From Promethearchaeota archaeon (GTDB lineage: Archaea > Asgardarchaeota > Lokiarchaeia > Sigynarchaeales > SOKP01), in assembly GCA_014730295.1 (NCBI GenBank), contig WJIN01000250.1, forward strand, positions 1 to 56,584: a stretch of 56,584 nt of DNA, read 5' to 3'. A program made the translations under genes and the position numbers. Below the pieces are notes generated by a model, which saw nothing but the letters and a program-made list of their open reading frames with translations, had not been told where the DNA came from and did no database searches. Below are positions 25,137 through 34,582 of this stretch, piece by piece; the stretch's first letter is position 1, and each line of letters opens with the position of its first letter.

Positions 25137-25688
25137 ATGCATAGGAACAAGCATGAAAAATGGCGTATTGATAACCAAGCAACAATCACCGTCCCTGACG
25201 ATACCCATCAAAAATTTGAAAAATTATCCGAAACCCCAGAGGGACAACGCGTTATAAAAGAGATCGAGCAAGCTATTCTGAGACTATTCAATCAAGAAGG
25301 AGACGTGTCTAAGGCTGATATTGAAAGAGAATTCAGAGGTATAGAAGTATACGGCAAGCCTTTCGCAGATTTATGGTTAGATAAACGAGGTCGCCCAGTC
25401 AAACTTCAAGACTTTTTAGAGGAGTGGAATGATGCGAGAAGAGATATTAAGAGCGGTCAATATGTCAAGTTTTTCGAAAGACAATTTAAACTTAAAAATA
25501 AAGGCGGAAATGAATGGAATCCGATACTCACACGTTTTTATCCTCTCGCTAAGAATATAATTGAATTAGTGGTCTTTCAGTCCGAGAATTTGATGATAAC
25601 CAATTTTATTGAGACTTCCGAGTTTAACATCGCCGATGTCTTCTCGCAGAGGGATATTGCCCTATTGAAAAGAGTCTGGAAGATCTGA
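25137..25688 (+). CDS. Hypothetical protein divergent from the regulator
   Basis: A protein of about 183 residues from the ATG at 25137; a longer frame back to 25032 would overlap the regulator and is unlikely. I do not recognise it. It is polar, with an acidic-basic helical first half (KFEKLSETPEGQRVIKEIEQAI), a middle EVYGKPFADLWLDKRGRPVKLQDFLEEWNDAR that looks like a compact folded domain, and a more hydrophobic end. The pairing with a MarR-like gene is typical of a regulator and its target. No signal peptide or membrane segment is present. Confidence 0.55.
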   Translation: MHRNKHEKWRIDNQATITVPDDTHQKFEKLSETPEGQRVIKEIEQAILRLFNQEGDVSKADIEREFRGIEVYGKPFADLWLDKRGRPVKLQDFLEEWNDARRDIKSGQYVKFFERQFKLKNKGGNEWNPILTRFYPLAKNIIELVVFQSENLMITNFIETSEFNIADVFSQRDIALLKRVWKI

Positions 25689-25756
25689 AGATAAAATTAA
25701 AGGATGAGAATAAATAAATTTAAAAATCTAAATATTAATTTTTTATTGAGATAGAA

Positions 25757-26161
25757 ATGAAACACGAGAGAATTATTAGTATAGAGGATAAGACTCTTAG
25801 AAAAATCAGGAATAATCTCAGGCTTCTTTAACTTAATGAATTAGATCGTCGAAAACTTGAATTAACTCGAAAAAGACGTAAATTAGATGTCAATAAAAAT
25901 TCTAAAAAAATAGCCACTATAAACACCCAAAAATCCGAGTTAAATCAACTAGAACGCAGGTCAATATGTTATTGTCGACACTGCCACCGAAGCGATTTAG
26001 ACATGCAATATAGCGCGGAAAAGAATGAGTGGTTTTGTCCTTACTGTTATGATATTTGGGTCAAGAATTACTCGCATGGACGGGATTTTTTGGGATGTGC
26101 TCAGACAGGAACAGGTAAAACTGCAGCATTTGCACTTCCTATTTTAAAGTTTTTGTTGTAG
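25757..26161 (+). pseudogene. Broken zinc-ribbon gene ending in a DEAD-box helicase fragment
   Basis: A single frame of 135 codons runs from an ATG at 25757 to a TAG at 26161, interrupted by one TAA at 25829-25831. Before the stop the product is basic and helical. After it comes a Lys/Arg-rich coiled-coil stretch, then a zinc ribbon (CRHC ... CPYC). Without a break this is followed by [18 protein letters not shown], which is the Walker A region (motif I) of a DEAD-box RNA helicase, then ALPILKFLL and a stop. No other helicase motif is present. There is no usable start between the internal stop and the ribbon. It looks like a recombinant remnant; a sequencing error at the TAA would leave a strange but intact small chimera. 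Confidence 0.75.
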
Positions 26162-26328
26162 TGTTATTTTCCAATCATTGAATTTTGTTTGCCATCTCTT
26201 TTATTTTTATAAGAAAAATTATTATATAAGAGATTAAAACAAAAAGTTAATAACTTTTCTCTCTTATTATAATAAAGGTAAATTAAACCGAATAAAATAT
26301 AAATATAATTTATGAGAAATGTTAAAAA

Positions 26329-26625
26329 ATGAGTAAAGAGACTGGCTTCGTTAAATGGTATGACTCTCGCAATCTCTAAAGAGATTTCCTCTTTTTGCGA
26401 ATAGGGTATGGATTTATCAAAGCTAAAGACGGACGGGACATATTTGTCCATTATTCCGCTATTGAAGGAGATAAGGACGAATACAAATCTCTCAATGAAA
26501 ACGATAAAGTTGAGTTTGAAATTGTCAAGGGTGAAAAGGGTCCAATGGCAAAGAAAGTTGAGGTTCTTGAAGAAGCAGACAATAGTAAAAATCTTTACAG
26601 TAGTGGAAAAGGTTTTCGCATCTAA
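26329..26625 (+). pseudogene. Cold-shock domain gene interrupted by a short palindromic insertion
   Basis: The frame from the ATG at 26329 reads MSKETGFVKWYDSR, the start of a cold-shock domain. It then passes through about 30 extra bases with a TAA at 26377-26379 and resumes in the same frame as GYGFIKAKDGRDIFVHYSAI, which holds both RNA-binding motifs. Removing 30 bases (for example 26370-26399) restores a normal domain with DSRIGYGFI at the join. The inserted bases form inverted repeats. Either the gene is broken or the insert is a mini-intron removed from the RNA. A shorter protein from the TTG at 26395 would lack the first strands. The C-terminal 20 residues are a polar tail. Confidence 0.8.
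26367..26400. repeat. Nested inverted repeat inside the cold-shock gene
   Basis: The outer arms TCGCAA (26367-26372) and TTGCGA (26395-26400) are complementary. Inside them AATCTCT (26371-26377) and AGAGATT (26380-26386) form a 7-base stem around AA, and the two arms share two bases. A pyrimidine stretch fills the remainder. The structure coincides with the extra 30 bases that interrupt the cold-shock reading frame. Confidence 0.8.
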
Positions 26626-26848
26626 TATTCATTATCTTTAATTTTGTATTAAATCAGTTAGCATAGTTAGCAAGATTTTAATTTTTATATTTTTTTCTTT
26701 ATTCAAGCAAAACACAGATTAAATTTTAACCGCACATAAAATTACTCTTATTTTGAGATATACTAATTTTTAACTACTAGTTTTATATTCTTGAAAAGGA
26801 TTATAATATAGATGTATGGAATAAAAATATTTTAGAAAGGGATTGAAT

Positions 26849-27052
26849 ATGGATGAAAAAGAAGAAAAAGAAAAGAGTGACTTTAAAGATCTTACGGCGA
26901 AGAAAGTTGCTGAGATTATGGTGGCCAATATGAAAGCAAATATGGAAGACCCCGATTTCCTGCTAAAAAAGGAGCGGAGACTTCAAAAAGTAACAAAGAA
27001 AGCATTGGAGAAGATGGAAGAGAGCCAGAAAAAAAGAAAAGAAAAGCTTTAG
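26849..27052 (+). CDS. Small highly charged helical protein
   Basis: A peptide of 67 residues made almost wholly of Lys, Glu, Asp, Met and Ala, for example KKVAEIMVANMKANMEDPDF and a basic C-terminal half ending KKRKEKL. It should be a single long helix. The ATG at 26849 is preceded by GAAAGGG at a suitable distance, so it is preferred to the TTG at 26843. No family recognised. It stands alone between the cold-shock remnant and the synthetase gene. Confidence 0.5.
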   Translation: MDEKEEKEKSDFKDLTAKKVAEIMVANMKANMEDPDFLLKKERRLQKVTKKALEKMEESQKKRKEKL

Positions 27053-27198
27053 TTAACAACATGGTCTTTCCTTCTTTATGAATGCATCTAAGTTAGATTC
27101 GATGAAGATTAATACTGGTAAAATGAAACTTAAAATGCATCAAACTATTATTACTAATATTAGAGAATAATAACAGTTTCCACATAAGTGAACGAGAG

Positions 27199-28680
27199 TT
27201 GACAGACAAGGAGATTATTAATCTTTTTTTAAATCCCAAATCCGTCGCGTTAATTGGCGCATCCAAAAATCCCATGAAAGGGGGCTATCGTATTCTCAAT
27301 AATCTTGTTTCCAATAATTTTGAAGGTGAGATTTACCCCATAAATCCGAATGCGGAGGGAGAACTTTTTGGAATTGAATTTAAAAATTCGGTATTGGATG
27401 TCGAAGGCGAAATTGATATTGCAATTTTCTATGTCCCCAATCAATTGATTCCTGGACTTTTAACAGAATGTATTAAGAAGGGAATAAAAGGAGCCATCAT
27501 TGAGGCGTCGGGTTTTGAAGAGATAGGAGAGGCGGGTCTTGATTTACGCGATCGAATTCTTGAGATTACGGATAATTTTTCGAAAATCAGAGTGGTTGGA
27601 CCGAATTGTATGGGCTTAACTCGAATTGATGCTGATAGCAAATCAAAAGAAAAAGGCGGCTTTTTTTCTTCCTTTCTCGTGTTTGAAAAATATAAAAGAG
27701 GGAATATTGGGGTCATTTCCCAATCAGGTATGTTGAACGGAGGCTATTTTACGCACATAACCACCAAATATCCTGGGTTGGGATTTCGATATGTGTGTTC
27801 TATTGGAAACAAGATGGATCTCAGCGAGAATGAGTTTTTAGAGTTTATGATTGAGGACGAGACGGTAAAAGTGATTGCAATCTATCTCGAATCCTTTCAG
27901 AACCCTCGAAGATTCATAGAACTATGTAAAAAAGCAAATAAAATACGACAAAAAACTATAATTCTGGTAAAGGGAGGTATAACGTCTAAAGGTCAACAAG
28001 CCACTTTAAGCCATACGGGTGCACTTTCAGAAGATTCACGATTAATAAAAGCGATAATAAATCAATCTGGAGCAATCCACGCAAAGAGCTTCTATGAATT
28101 ATTTTTGTATGCGCGAACTTTTTCAATGATGCATGCGGAAAATAAATCCTTACCAAACAGGGGAAATCTTTCGATTATTGTTGGTTCAGGAGGAGCTGGT
28201 ACTATTCTTACAGATTTAATAACTGAAAATGGCTTAAACGTTCCAGAATTGAGCGAGACTGCCTACAAAACATTAGAAGAGATATTTCCGGAATGGATGC
28301 CTCCCAATCGATTTGCCTTGGTTGACATTTGGCCAGCTATGGAAAAAGCTATGGGAGATCGAGCTAATCCGAACGAGGTAATGAGAAAGGCATATAATTC
28401 CGTCTTGGGAGATCCCGAAATAGAAGGGTTGTTTAATATGATGTTCTGTAGTAAACAGTTTAGAGCAATGAGTAATGTTGAAATATTAATAGAAATCATT
28501 AAAAGATCTCAGAAACCCGTGTTTTTCTATTTGATTGGAGAAAATAAAGAAGTCATACGGAATACTAAAATCTTAAGTGATAATAATATTCCAAGCTTTT
28601 CTAATCTCGAGGAATTAGTGAAAAATTTCAAAATTCTGGTGAATGAGTCGAATTCTAAAGGATCCGAATCGTCAGATTAG
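27199..28680 (+). CDS. ADP-forming acyl-CoA synthetase, alpha subunit (second copy)
   Basis: A 493-residue homologue of the alpha subunit of ADP-forming acyl-CoA synthetases. The CoA-binding domain begins NPKSVALIGASKNPMKGG; the middle domain has NIGVISQSGMLNGG near residue 175 and VVGPNCMGL. The phospho-His is in LSHTGALSED near residue 274, a better match to the usual SHTGA loop than in the copy at 8565. A later SGGAGTIL segment belongs to the second ligase-like domain. The start is a TTG at 27199, the only suitable one. No beta subunit is near. It probably releases acyl-CoA energy as ATP or GTP together with a beta subunit encoded elsewhere. Confidence 0.87.
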   Translation: MTDKEIINLFLNPKSVALIGASKNPMKGGYRILNNLVSNNFEGEIYPINPNAEGELFGIEFKNSVLDVEGEIDIAIFYVPNQLIPGLLTECIKKGIKGAIIEASGFEEIGEAGLDLRDRILEITDNFSKIRVVGPNCMGLTRIDADSKSKEKGGFFSSFLVFEKYKRGNIGVISQSGMLNGGYFTHITTKYPGLGFRYVCSIGNKMDLSENEFLEFMIEDETVKVIAIYLESFQNPRRFIELCKKANKIRQKTIILVKGGITSKGQQATLSHTGALSEDSRLIKAIINQSGAIHAKSFYELFLYARTFSMMHAENKSLPNRGNLSIIVGSGGAGTILTDLITENGLNVPELSETAYKTLEEIFPEWMPPNRFALVDIWPAMEKAMGDRANPNEVMRKAYNSVLGDPEIEGLFNMMFCSKQFRAMSNVEILIEIIKRSQKPVFFYLIGENKEVIRNTKILSDNNIPSFSNLEELVKNFKILVNESNSKGSESSD

Positions 28681-28887
28681 ATTAGATAGATATAAAAAAC
28701 ATTCTACCATTCTTTTATTCTTTCTGTTTATTCTTATAATGAATTTATTTAAAGAAATGGGCTTTCGTTGGTCCAGATTAGAGGAAAATACCTGATTTTT
28801 TTACTTAAATTTATTAATTAAAAATAGATTATGAAGATAGGATATTATTTTCATCTACATAATTTTATTAAGGTATTAGGTTGATTC

Positions 28888-31800
28888 TTGTTGCCGAATT
28901 TTAATCATAGATGGCTTTCGTTGGATGAGAGAGAAGAAATTCAAAAAGAATTGAAAAAATCTGATGATAATTATGATGAATTTATTCAGATGATTGAAAA
29001 TAAGTTTGGAGAAAAATTTAATGACCTTATAATAGATTCGAAAAAATTTCATCTATTTTTAGACAATGCGAATGATTTTATCTGTATTGTTAATCAAGGC
29101 TTTGAATTTGTGGAGATTAACGAAAAATTTTACAAGAAAAAATTGGGGTATCAAGCGTCAGATCTAATTGGAAAGTCAGTATTAGAGTTTTTTCATCCAG
29201 AGGATCGCCATAGGATTGCCGTGAAATTAAAAGAAGCTTTTGAAGAGGGTTTTGCCATGTCTGAATTTCGATTCAAGGATAAAAAAGGTAATTGGATATG
29301 GATAGAATCAAAAGGTAAAACTTTTACAGATTACGATGGGGGGGTTCGAGGCTTAGTGATCTCAAGAGACATCACCAAACAACACGAGATAGAAAATCGT
29401 TTAATGAAATCGGAAAAAAAATACAGAAATCTCGTTGCGAATTTATTCGATGTCGTGATGATTCTCGATCTTAAAGGAAGAATAGAATTTGTTAGTCCAC
29501 AGATCCACACGAATTTTGGATATAAAGAAGAGGAGATATTAGGACATTCCTTTTTTGAATATATCCATCCCCAAGATATAAATCGTGTAGTAGAAAAATT
29601 TAAAGAATTTCCCGAGAAAATTAGTATTTCAGCAGAATATAGAGCAAGAGATGCAAATGGAAATTATGTATGGGTAAAATCTAAGGGAAAGATCGTTGAT
29701 TTTGGGGATAAAAGGCAAATAATTGGTACGATGCGAAAAATCGATAAAGAGAAAAAAGTAATAAAAAACCTAAAAAAAAGTGAGAGAAGATACCGGAATT
29801 TATTTGAATCCAGCCTTGATGGAATTGCGATGGTGGACCAGCAAGGAAAAATAACAGATTGTAATCAGGCATTTCTAAACATGGTGGGATATTCAAAAAA
29901 TGAAATTAAAAATCTTACCTATCAAGATTTAACATCTTCCAAATATCATGAGATGGAAGAAGATATTCTCGAAAACCAAGTGCAGAAAAGAGGTTATTCG
30001 GATGAGTACGAAAAAGAATATATAAGAAAAAACGGAAAAAACTTTCCAGTAAGTTTGAAAACGTGGAAAATAAATGACAAAAATGGGGGATTCTGTGGAT
30101 ATTGGGCAATTGTAAGAGATATTACGGAAAAAAAGAAAGCAAAAAAGAGATTAGAGAAGTCAAAAGATAAATTAGAGCGAAAATCTGAAGAGCAACAATT
30201 ATTATTAGATAATATTCAAACACAAGTATGGTATTTATCAGATCCAGTAACGTATGGGGCGGTCAATGAAGCACACGCGAAATTTTATGGACTCGAAAAG
30301 GAGCAGATGGCCTTTAGGAATTTGTATAAGATTTTTCCAGAAGATGTCGCAGATGTGTGTAAAAAGGGAAATATCGAAGTATTCACGACTAAAAAGCAGA
30401 TCCATTCGGAAGAGTGGGTTCCACATCATTCTGGGGAAAGGAGATTGAATTCTATAACAAAAACTCCGAAATTAGATGAAGCTGGAGATGTAGAGTATGT
30501 CGTGTGCTCCGCAGAAGATATTACAGAACAAAGAAAGTATGAAGATATGTTGCAGAAATCGGAAAAGAGGCTTCGATTATTCATTGATTCGAGCCCCGAT
30601 ATGTTTTTTTTAAAAGATAAGAATTTGAAATATCTTTTAGTAAATAAGGCAAATGCCGATTTTTTTGGAGAAAGGGAGGAAAATATCATTGGAAAAACAG
30701 ATTTTGACCTTATGCCCGAGAATGCCGCAAAAGTTTGTCGAGAAACAGATTTAGAAGCAATTAAAAAAGGAGAACCTATAAAAAGAATAGAAGAGATGAA
30801 TGAAAGAATTTATGAAACTAGAAAAATCCCAATCAAAGATGGTGGAAAAATTATTGGAGTTGCGGGTATTATCCGTGATATCACTGAAAGTGAACTCACT
30901 GAAAGCAGATTAAAGGAATCAGAACAAAAATATAGGGATATCGCAGAATTATTACCTGATATAATCTTTGAAGGTAATATGAGAGGAGAATTTACCTATA
31001 CAAATTCTGCCGGGTTTCGAAAATTCGGATATAGTGAGGAGGATTTAGATAATGGAGTTAATATCTTGGATTTGGTTTCAGAGGATTATAAAGAAAAAGC
31101 CTTAAAGAATATTCAGAAGGTATTATCTGGCAAAGAAACTGAACCCCACGAATATTTATTGGTTAAAAAAGATGGAGAACCATTTTATGCTCGAGTTCAT
31201 TCCATTCCAATCCATAAAAATGGACAAATCATAGGTATTAGAGGTACGGTAAGTGATATCAATAGAATGATATTAGCGCAAGAAAAAATAAAAGAATCAG
31301 AAAAAAAATTAAAGAAGCTAAATCGTTTAAAATCAGAATTATTAAGGAGAACGTCCCATGAATTAAAGACGCCCCTAGTCTCGATAAGAGGATTTACCAA
31401 TTTATTATTGGAATTCCATTCAGACAAATTAAATCAAGAAGCATTAAGTTTTCTTAATGAAATTAAATATGGATGCGATCGGCTGGGAAATATAATCAAA
31501 GATATTTTAAATACGGCAAAATTGCAATCAGGTCGTATGGAATTAAAAAAGAAAGAATTAAATTTATCAGAAATAATCGAAAATGCTGTAAATGCTGTTA
31601 AGGGGATTGCAAAATCTCGAAGCCAATCAATTTTTGTTGAAATTGAGGACAATTTAATGACGAAAGGGGAAGAAGAAAAGATTTTAGCCGTTTTAGAAAA
31701 CCTAATCTCCAATGCAGTAAAATACACTCCACCTAAAGGTGAAATATACATCTATTCTAAAAGGAATAAGCAAAATATTATTATTTCAATAAAAGATACT

Positions 31801-32019
31801 GGAATTGGATTTACAGAAGAGGAAAAAAAAGATTTATTTACACAATTTGGAAAAATAGAACGTTATGGAGAAGGTTTTGATATAAATATCGACGGCTCAG
31901 GTCTCGGTCTCTATATTTCAAAAAAAATAATAGAATTACATAGTGGAGAGATCTGGATGGAATCCGAAGGAAGAAATAAGGGCTCAACTTTTTATTTTTC
32001 GTTACCTCTAACTAGTTGA
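28888..32019 (+). CDS. Soluble six-PAS sensor histidine kinase (third of four)
   Basis: A 1043-residue kinase with six PAS domains spaced over about residues 60-815, then HisKA and HATPase. The phospho-acceptor is His824 in RTSHELKTPLVSI. The ATPase marks are NLISNAVKYTPPKG, DTGIGFT and GSGLGLYIS. PAS/PAC boundaries show the repeated ending RDIT-x-KKK and the linker SEKKYRNL. There is no membrane segment, so the signal is likely cytoplasmic. The start is a TTG at 28888 with AAGG and TAGG upstream; no ATG fits. It is followed by a further kinase 128 bases downstream. The core is nearly the same as in the gene at 16408, which points to recent duplication with exchange of sensor domains. Confidence 0.92.
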   Translation: MLPNFNHRWLSLDEREEIQKELKKSDDNYDEFIQMIENKFGEKFNDLIIDSKKFHLFLDNANDFICIVNQGFEFVEINEKFYKKKLGYQASDLIGKSVLEFFHPEDRHRIAVKLKEAFEEGFAMSEFRFKDKKGNWIWIESKGKTFTDYDGGVRGLVISRDITKQHEIENRLMKSEKKYRNLVANLFDVVMILDLKGRIEFVSPQIHTNFGYKEEEILGHSFFEYIHPQDINRVVEKFKEFPEKISISAEYRARDANGNYVWVKSKGKIVDFGDKRQIIGTMRKIDKEKKVIKNLKKSERRYRNLFESSLDGIAMVDQQGKITDCNQAFLNMVGYSKNEIKNLTYQDLTSSKYHEMEEDILENQVQKRGYSDEYEKEYIRKNGKNFPVSLKTWKINDKNGGFCGYWAIVRDITEKKKAKKRLEKSKDKLERKSEEQQLLLDNIQTQVWYLSDPVTYGAVNEAHAKFYGLEKEQMAFRNLYKIFPEDVADVCKKGNIEVFTTKKQIHSEEWVPHHSGERRLNSITKTPKLDEAGDVEYVVCSAEDITEQRKYEDMLQKSEKRLRLFIDSSPDMFFLKDKNLKYLLVNKANADFFGEREENIIGKTDFDLMPENAAKVCRETDLEAIKKGEPIKRIEEMNERIYETRKIPIKDGGKIIGVAGIIRDITESELTESRLKESEQKYRDIAELLPDIIFEGNMRGEFTYTNSAGFRKFGYSEEDLDNGVNILDLVSEDYKEKALKNIQKVLSGKETEPHEYLLVKKDGEPFYARVHSIPIHKNGQIIGIRGTVSDINRMILAQEKIKESEKKLKKLNRLKSELLRRTSHELKTPLVSIRGFTNLLLEFHSDKLNQEALSFLNEIKYGCDRLGNIIKDILNTAKLQSGRMELKKKELNLSEIIENAVNAVKGIAKSRSQSIFVEIEDNLMTKGEEEKILAVLENLISNAVKYTPPKGEIYIYSKRNKQNIIISIKDTGIGFTEEEKKDLFTQFGKIERYGEGFDINIDGSGLGLYISKKIIELHSGEIWMESEGRNKGSTFYFSLPLTS

Positions 32020-32147
32020 TTATTACTAAATCCCTTTATTAATAAAAACCTAAACCCTCAAAATGAATAGAATAAAAAATGATTAAATTTAAGAATATTA
32101 AACAAAATTAAGAAGTTGTATTCTTTTAATTTAAAATTACCAAATAT

Positions 32148-34535
32148 TTGAGGTTAGATATTTTTAATCCCTTAGAAAATCCGTTCACTATTGAGGAAAT
32201 AGCAGAAATCAAGAAAAAACTCAAAGAGTATACTATTTCTGATATTGAGAATGATAATGTAAATAGATTTATCTCTTTTTTAGAAAATAAGATTAAAAAG
32301 AAAATAGTACAAGCAAAAGAGACGGAGAAAAAATATAGACTCATATCTGAAAATGTAAATGATTTAATTGGAGTACTAAATCGCTCATTTGAATATGAAT
32401 ATCTTAACGAAAATACCTTTATGCATACCTTAGGTTATGGTAGGGATGATTTACTTGGGGAAAGTGTGCTTAATTATATCCATCCTGAAGATTTGAAAGA
32501 TGCGACTAGAGAATTAAATGAAGGATTTAAAAAAGGATATGGTTCCGCTCAAATTAGATTACATAAAAAAGCAGGAGGGTGGGTCTGGGTAGAAGCAAAA
32601 GGAAAGATATTTGTAGATGAAGATGGAGAAAGAAAAGCATTAATTGTATCACGTGATATTACAGATCATAAGAAAGCAGAAGAGAGAACTCAGTTTCTCA
32701 GCTCTATCACCGAACAAGTAAAGGATGCGATAATTATAACCAACATGGGATTTGAGATTATCTATATAAACAAGGCAGCAGAAGATCTCTATGGGTATGA
32801 AAAAACTGATATGTTAGGTAAAACCCCAGAATTTTTAAACGCAGAACCTATGGCTGAAGAAATTCAAAACGAGATTTACCAGACTGTGCTTTCTAAGAAC
32901 GTTTGGACGGGGACTCATTTGAATAAGAAAAAAGATGGTACCACTTTCTATTGTGATTTTAAAATATCTCCTCTACTAAATGATGAGGGACATATATCAT
33001 CTTTCATAGCTATTCAAAGAGATGTCACACCCAAAATAGTTGCACGGCAAAAACTGAAAGATTCTGAAGAAAGATTTCGAATGCTGGCGGAGCAAGCCTT
33101 AGCAGGTATTTTTCTTATTCAAGATGGAGTATATAAATATGTCAACAAAAAATTTTCAGATATGACGGGGTATTCAACTGAAGAATTATTGAGTTGGGGG
33201 CCGAATGAATTCTTTAAAATTATCCATCCTGAATTTAGAGAATTTACAAAGACCCAAGCGCTCAAAAAATTAAGAGGAGAGAAGGATGTAATTAATCAAT
33301 ATCAATATAAAGGATTCAAAAAGGACGGAGAAGTTAGATGGGTAGAACAATATTCAAATCGGATAGAATATCAAGGGAAACCTGCGATACTAGGGATTAT
33401 CTTAGATATTACCGATAGAAAAAAAGTTGAAAATGAACTAAGAGAATCGGAAGAAAAGTTTAGAATCATAACGGAAAAATCGCTTTCGGGGATAGCAATA
33501 CTTCAAGATAATAAGTATGTGTATATAAATAAGGAATTCGCAAATATAATTGGATATCCATATTCTGAGGTTAAGAATTGGAATCTCAAGGAATTCATTG
33601 AAATTGTTCACCCCGATGATAAAGAAAAGGTATTAGAACAAGCCATAAAAAAACAAAAAGGAGAAAAGAATGTAATTAACCATTATGAGTATAGAGTAAC
33701 AAAACTGTCCGGGGAAGTGATTTGGATAGACAATATCTCAGGGACTATCATATTTAATGGAAGAACAGCAGATCTTGTCAATAAAATTGATATCACTAAG
33801 CGTAAAAAAGCTGAAGAGGAACTATTAAAGTTAAATAAAATGAAAACAGAACTTTTAAGCAGAATTTCTCACGAACTTAAAACACCTCTAACTTCAATTA
33901 TCGGATACCTTGAACTCCTCTCTAAGGAATTCAATAATTTGCTGCGCGAGAATGCAATATTCGAAACATTCATCACGAACATTAAACAAGGTACAGATAG
34001 GTTGAGTCAAATCATAAATAATGTGGTTAAAACCATAAAATTAGGGTCAAAAAAATTAGATCTAAAAAAAACAAAGCAAAATTTAACGGAATTAATACGG
34101 GATTGTGTTAAAGACCTTAAAAGCATATCAGATTTAAGAAATCACGATGTGATTATAAACGTTGAGCAAGATATAATAATAAAAATTGACCTAAAACAGA
34201 TTCGAGAAGTGCTTACCAATCTTTTAATAAATGCTTATAAATTTACTCCACCCTATGGCAGCATTGAAATATCGGCTGAGAATAAAGATAATTATGTGAA
34301 GATCTATATTAAAGATAATGGAATTGGAATTACAGAAGAAGAAAAAGAAATTATATTTACTCAATTTGGAAAAGTGGAACACTTTGGAAAAGGCTTTGAT
34401 GTGAGAATTGAGGGTTCGGGGCTTGGATTGTATATTTCCAAAAAAATTATAAACCTTCACGGTGGAGATATAGGTCTTATTTCTGAGGGAAGAAATATGG
34501 GCTCAATTTTTTATTTTACACTTCCAAAAAAATAA
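32148..34535 (+). CDS. Soluble four-PAS sensor histidine kinase (fourth of four)
   Basis: A 795-residue kinase with four PAS domains: about residues 60-180 (LGESVLNYIHPEDL), 185-300, 310-425 (GIFLIQDGVYKYVNKKF) and 430-550 (GIAILQDNKYVYINKEF). The third PAS resembles the first PAS of the kinase at 10107, which has GIFLIQDGIIKYVNRRG. HisKA has His575 in ISHELKTPLTSI, and the ATPase domain has NLLINAYKFTPPYG, DNGIGIT and GSGLGLYIS. The start is a TTG at 32148 and is uncertain. It is in tandem with the kinase at 28888 and ends close to a convergent acetoacetyl-CoA synthetase gene. No receiver domain or regulator is present. Confidence 0.91.
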   Translation: MRLDIFNPLENPFTIEEIAEIKKKLKEYTISDIENDNVNRFISFLENKIKKKIVQAKETEKKYRLISENVNDLIGVLNRSFEYEYLNENTFMHTLGYGRDDLLGESVLNYIHPEDLKDATRELNEGFKKGYGSAQIRLHKKAGGWVWVEAKGKIFVDEDGERKALIVSRDITDHKKAEERTQFLSSITEQVKDAIIITNMGFEIIYINKAAEDLYGYEKTDMLGKTPEFLNAEPMAEEIQNEIYQTVLSKNVWTGTHLNKKKDGTTFYCDFKISPLLNDEGHISSFIAIQRDVTPKIVARQKLKDSEERFRMLAEQALAGIFLIQDGVYKYVNKKFSDMTGYSTEELLSWGPNEFFKIIHPEFREFTKTQALKKLRGEKDVINQYQYKGFKKDGEVRWVEQYSNRIEYQGKPAILGIILDITDRKKVENELRESEEKFRIITEKSLSGIAILQDNKYVYINKEFANIIGYPYSEVKNWNLKEFIEIVHPDDKEKVLEQAIKKQKGEKNVINHYEYRVTKLSGEVIWIDNISGTIIFNGRTADLVNKIDITKRKKAEEELLKLNKMKTELLSRISHELKTPLTSIIGYLELLSKEFNNLLRENAIFETFITNIKQGTDRLSQIINNVVKTIKLGSKKLDLKKTKQNLTELIRDCVKDLKSISDLRNHDVIINVEQDIIIKIDLKQIREVLTNLLINAYKFTPPYGSIEISAENKDNYVKIYIKDNGIGITEEEKEIIFTQFGKVEHFGKGFDVRIEGSGLGLYISKKIINLHGGDIGLISEGRNMGSIFYFTLPKK

Positions 34536-34582
34536 AGGATAAAAGAATTTGAAAAGAAATTAAATTTTGTTAAAAATTGGCT

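Noticed and set aside
26164..26451. 95-codon minus-strand frame across the cold-shock gene
   Set aside because: It is rich in Phe, Tyr, Ile and Leu and lies opposite a recognisable cold-shock domain, so it is a frame shadow.
22874..26625. Integrated virus or plasmid
   Set aside because: No integrase, replication or capsid gene was recognised, and no tRNA attachment site is present.
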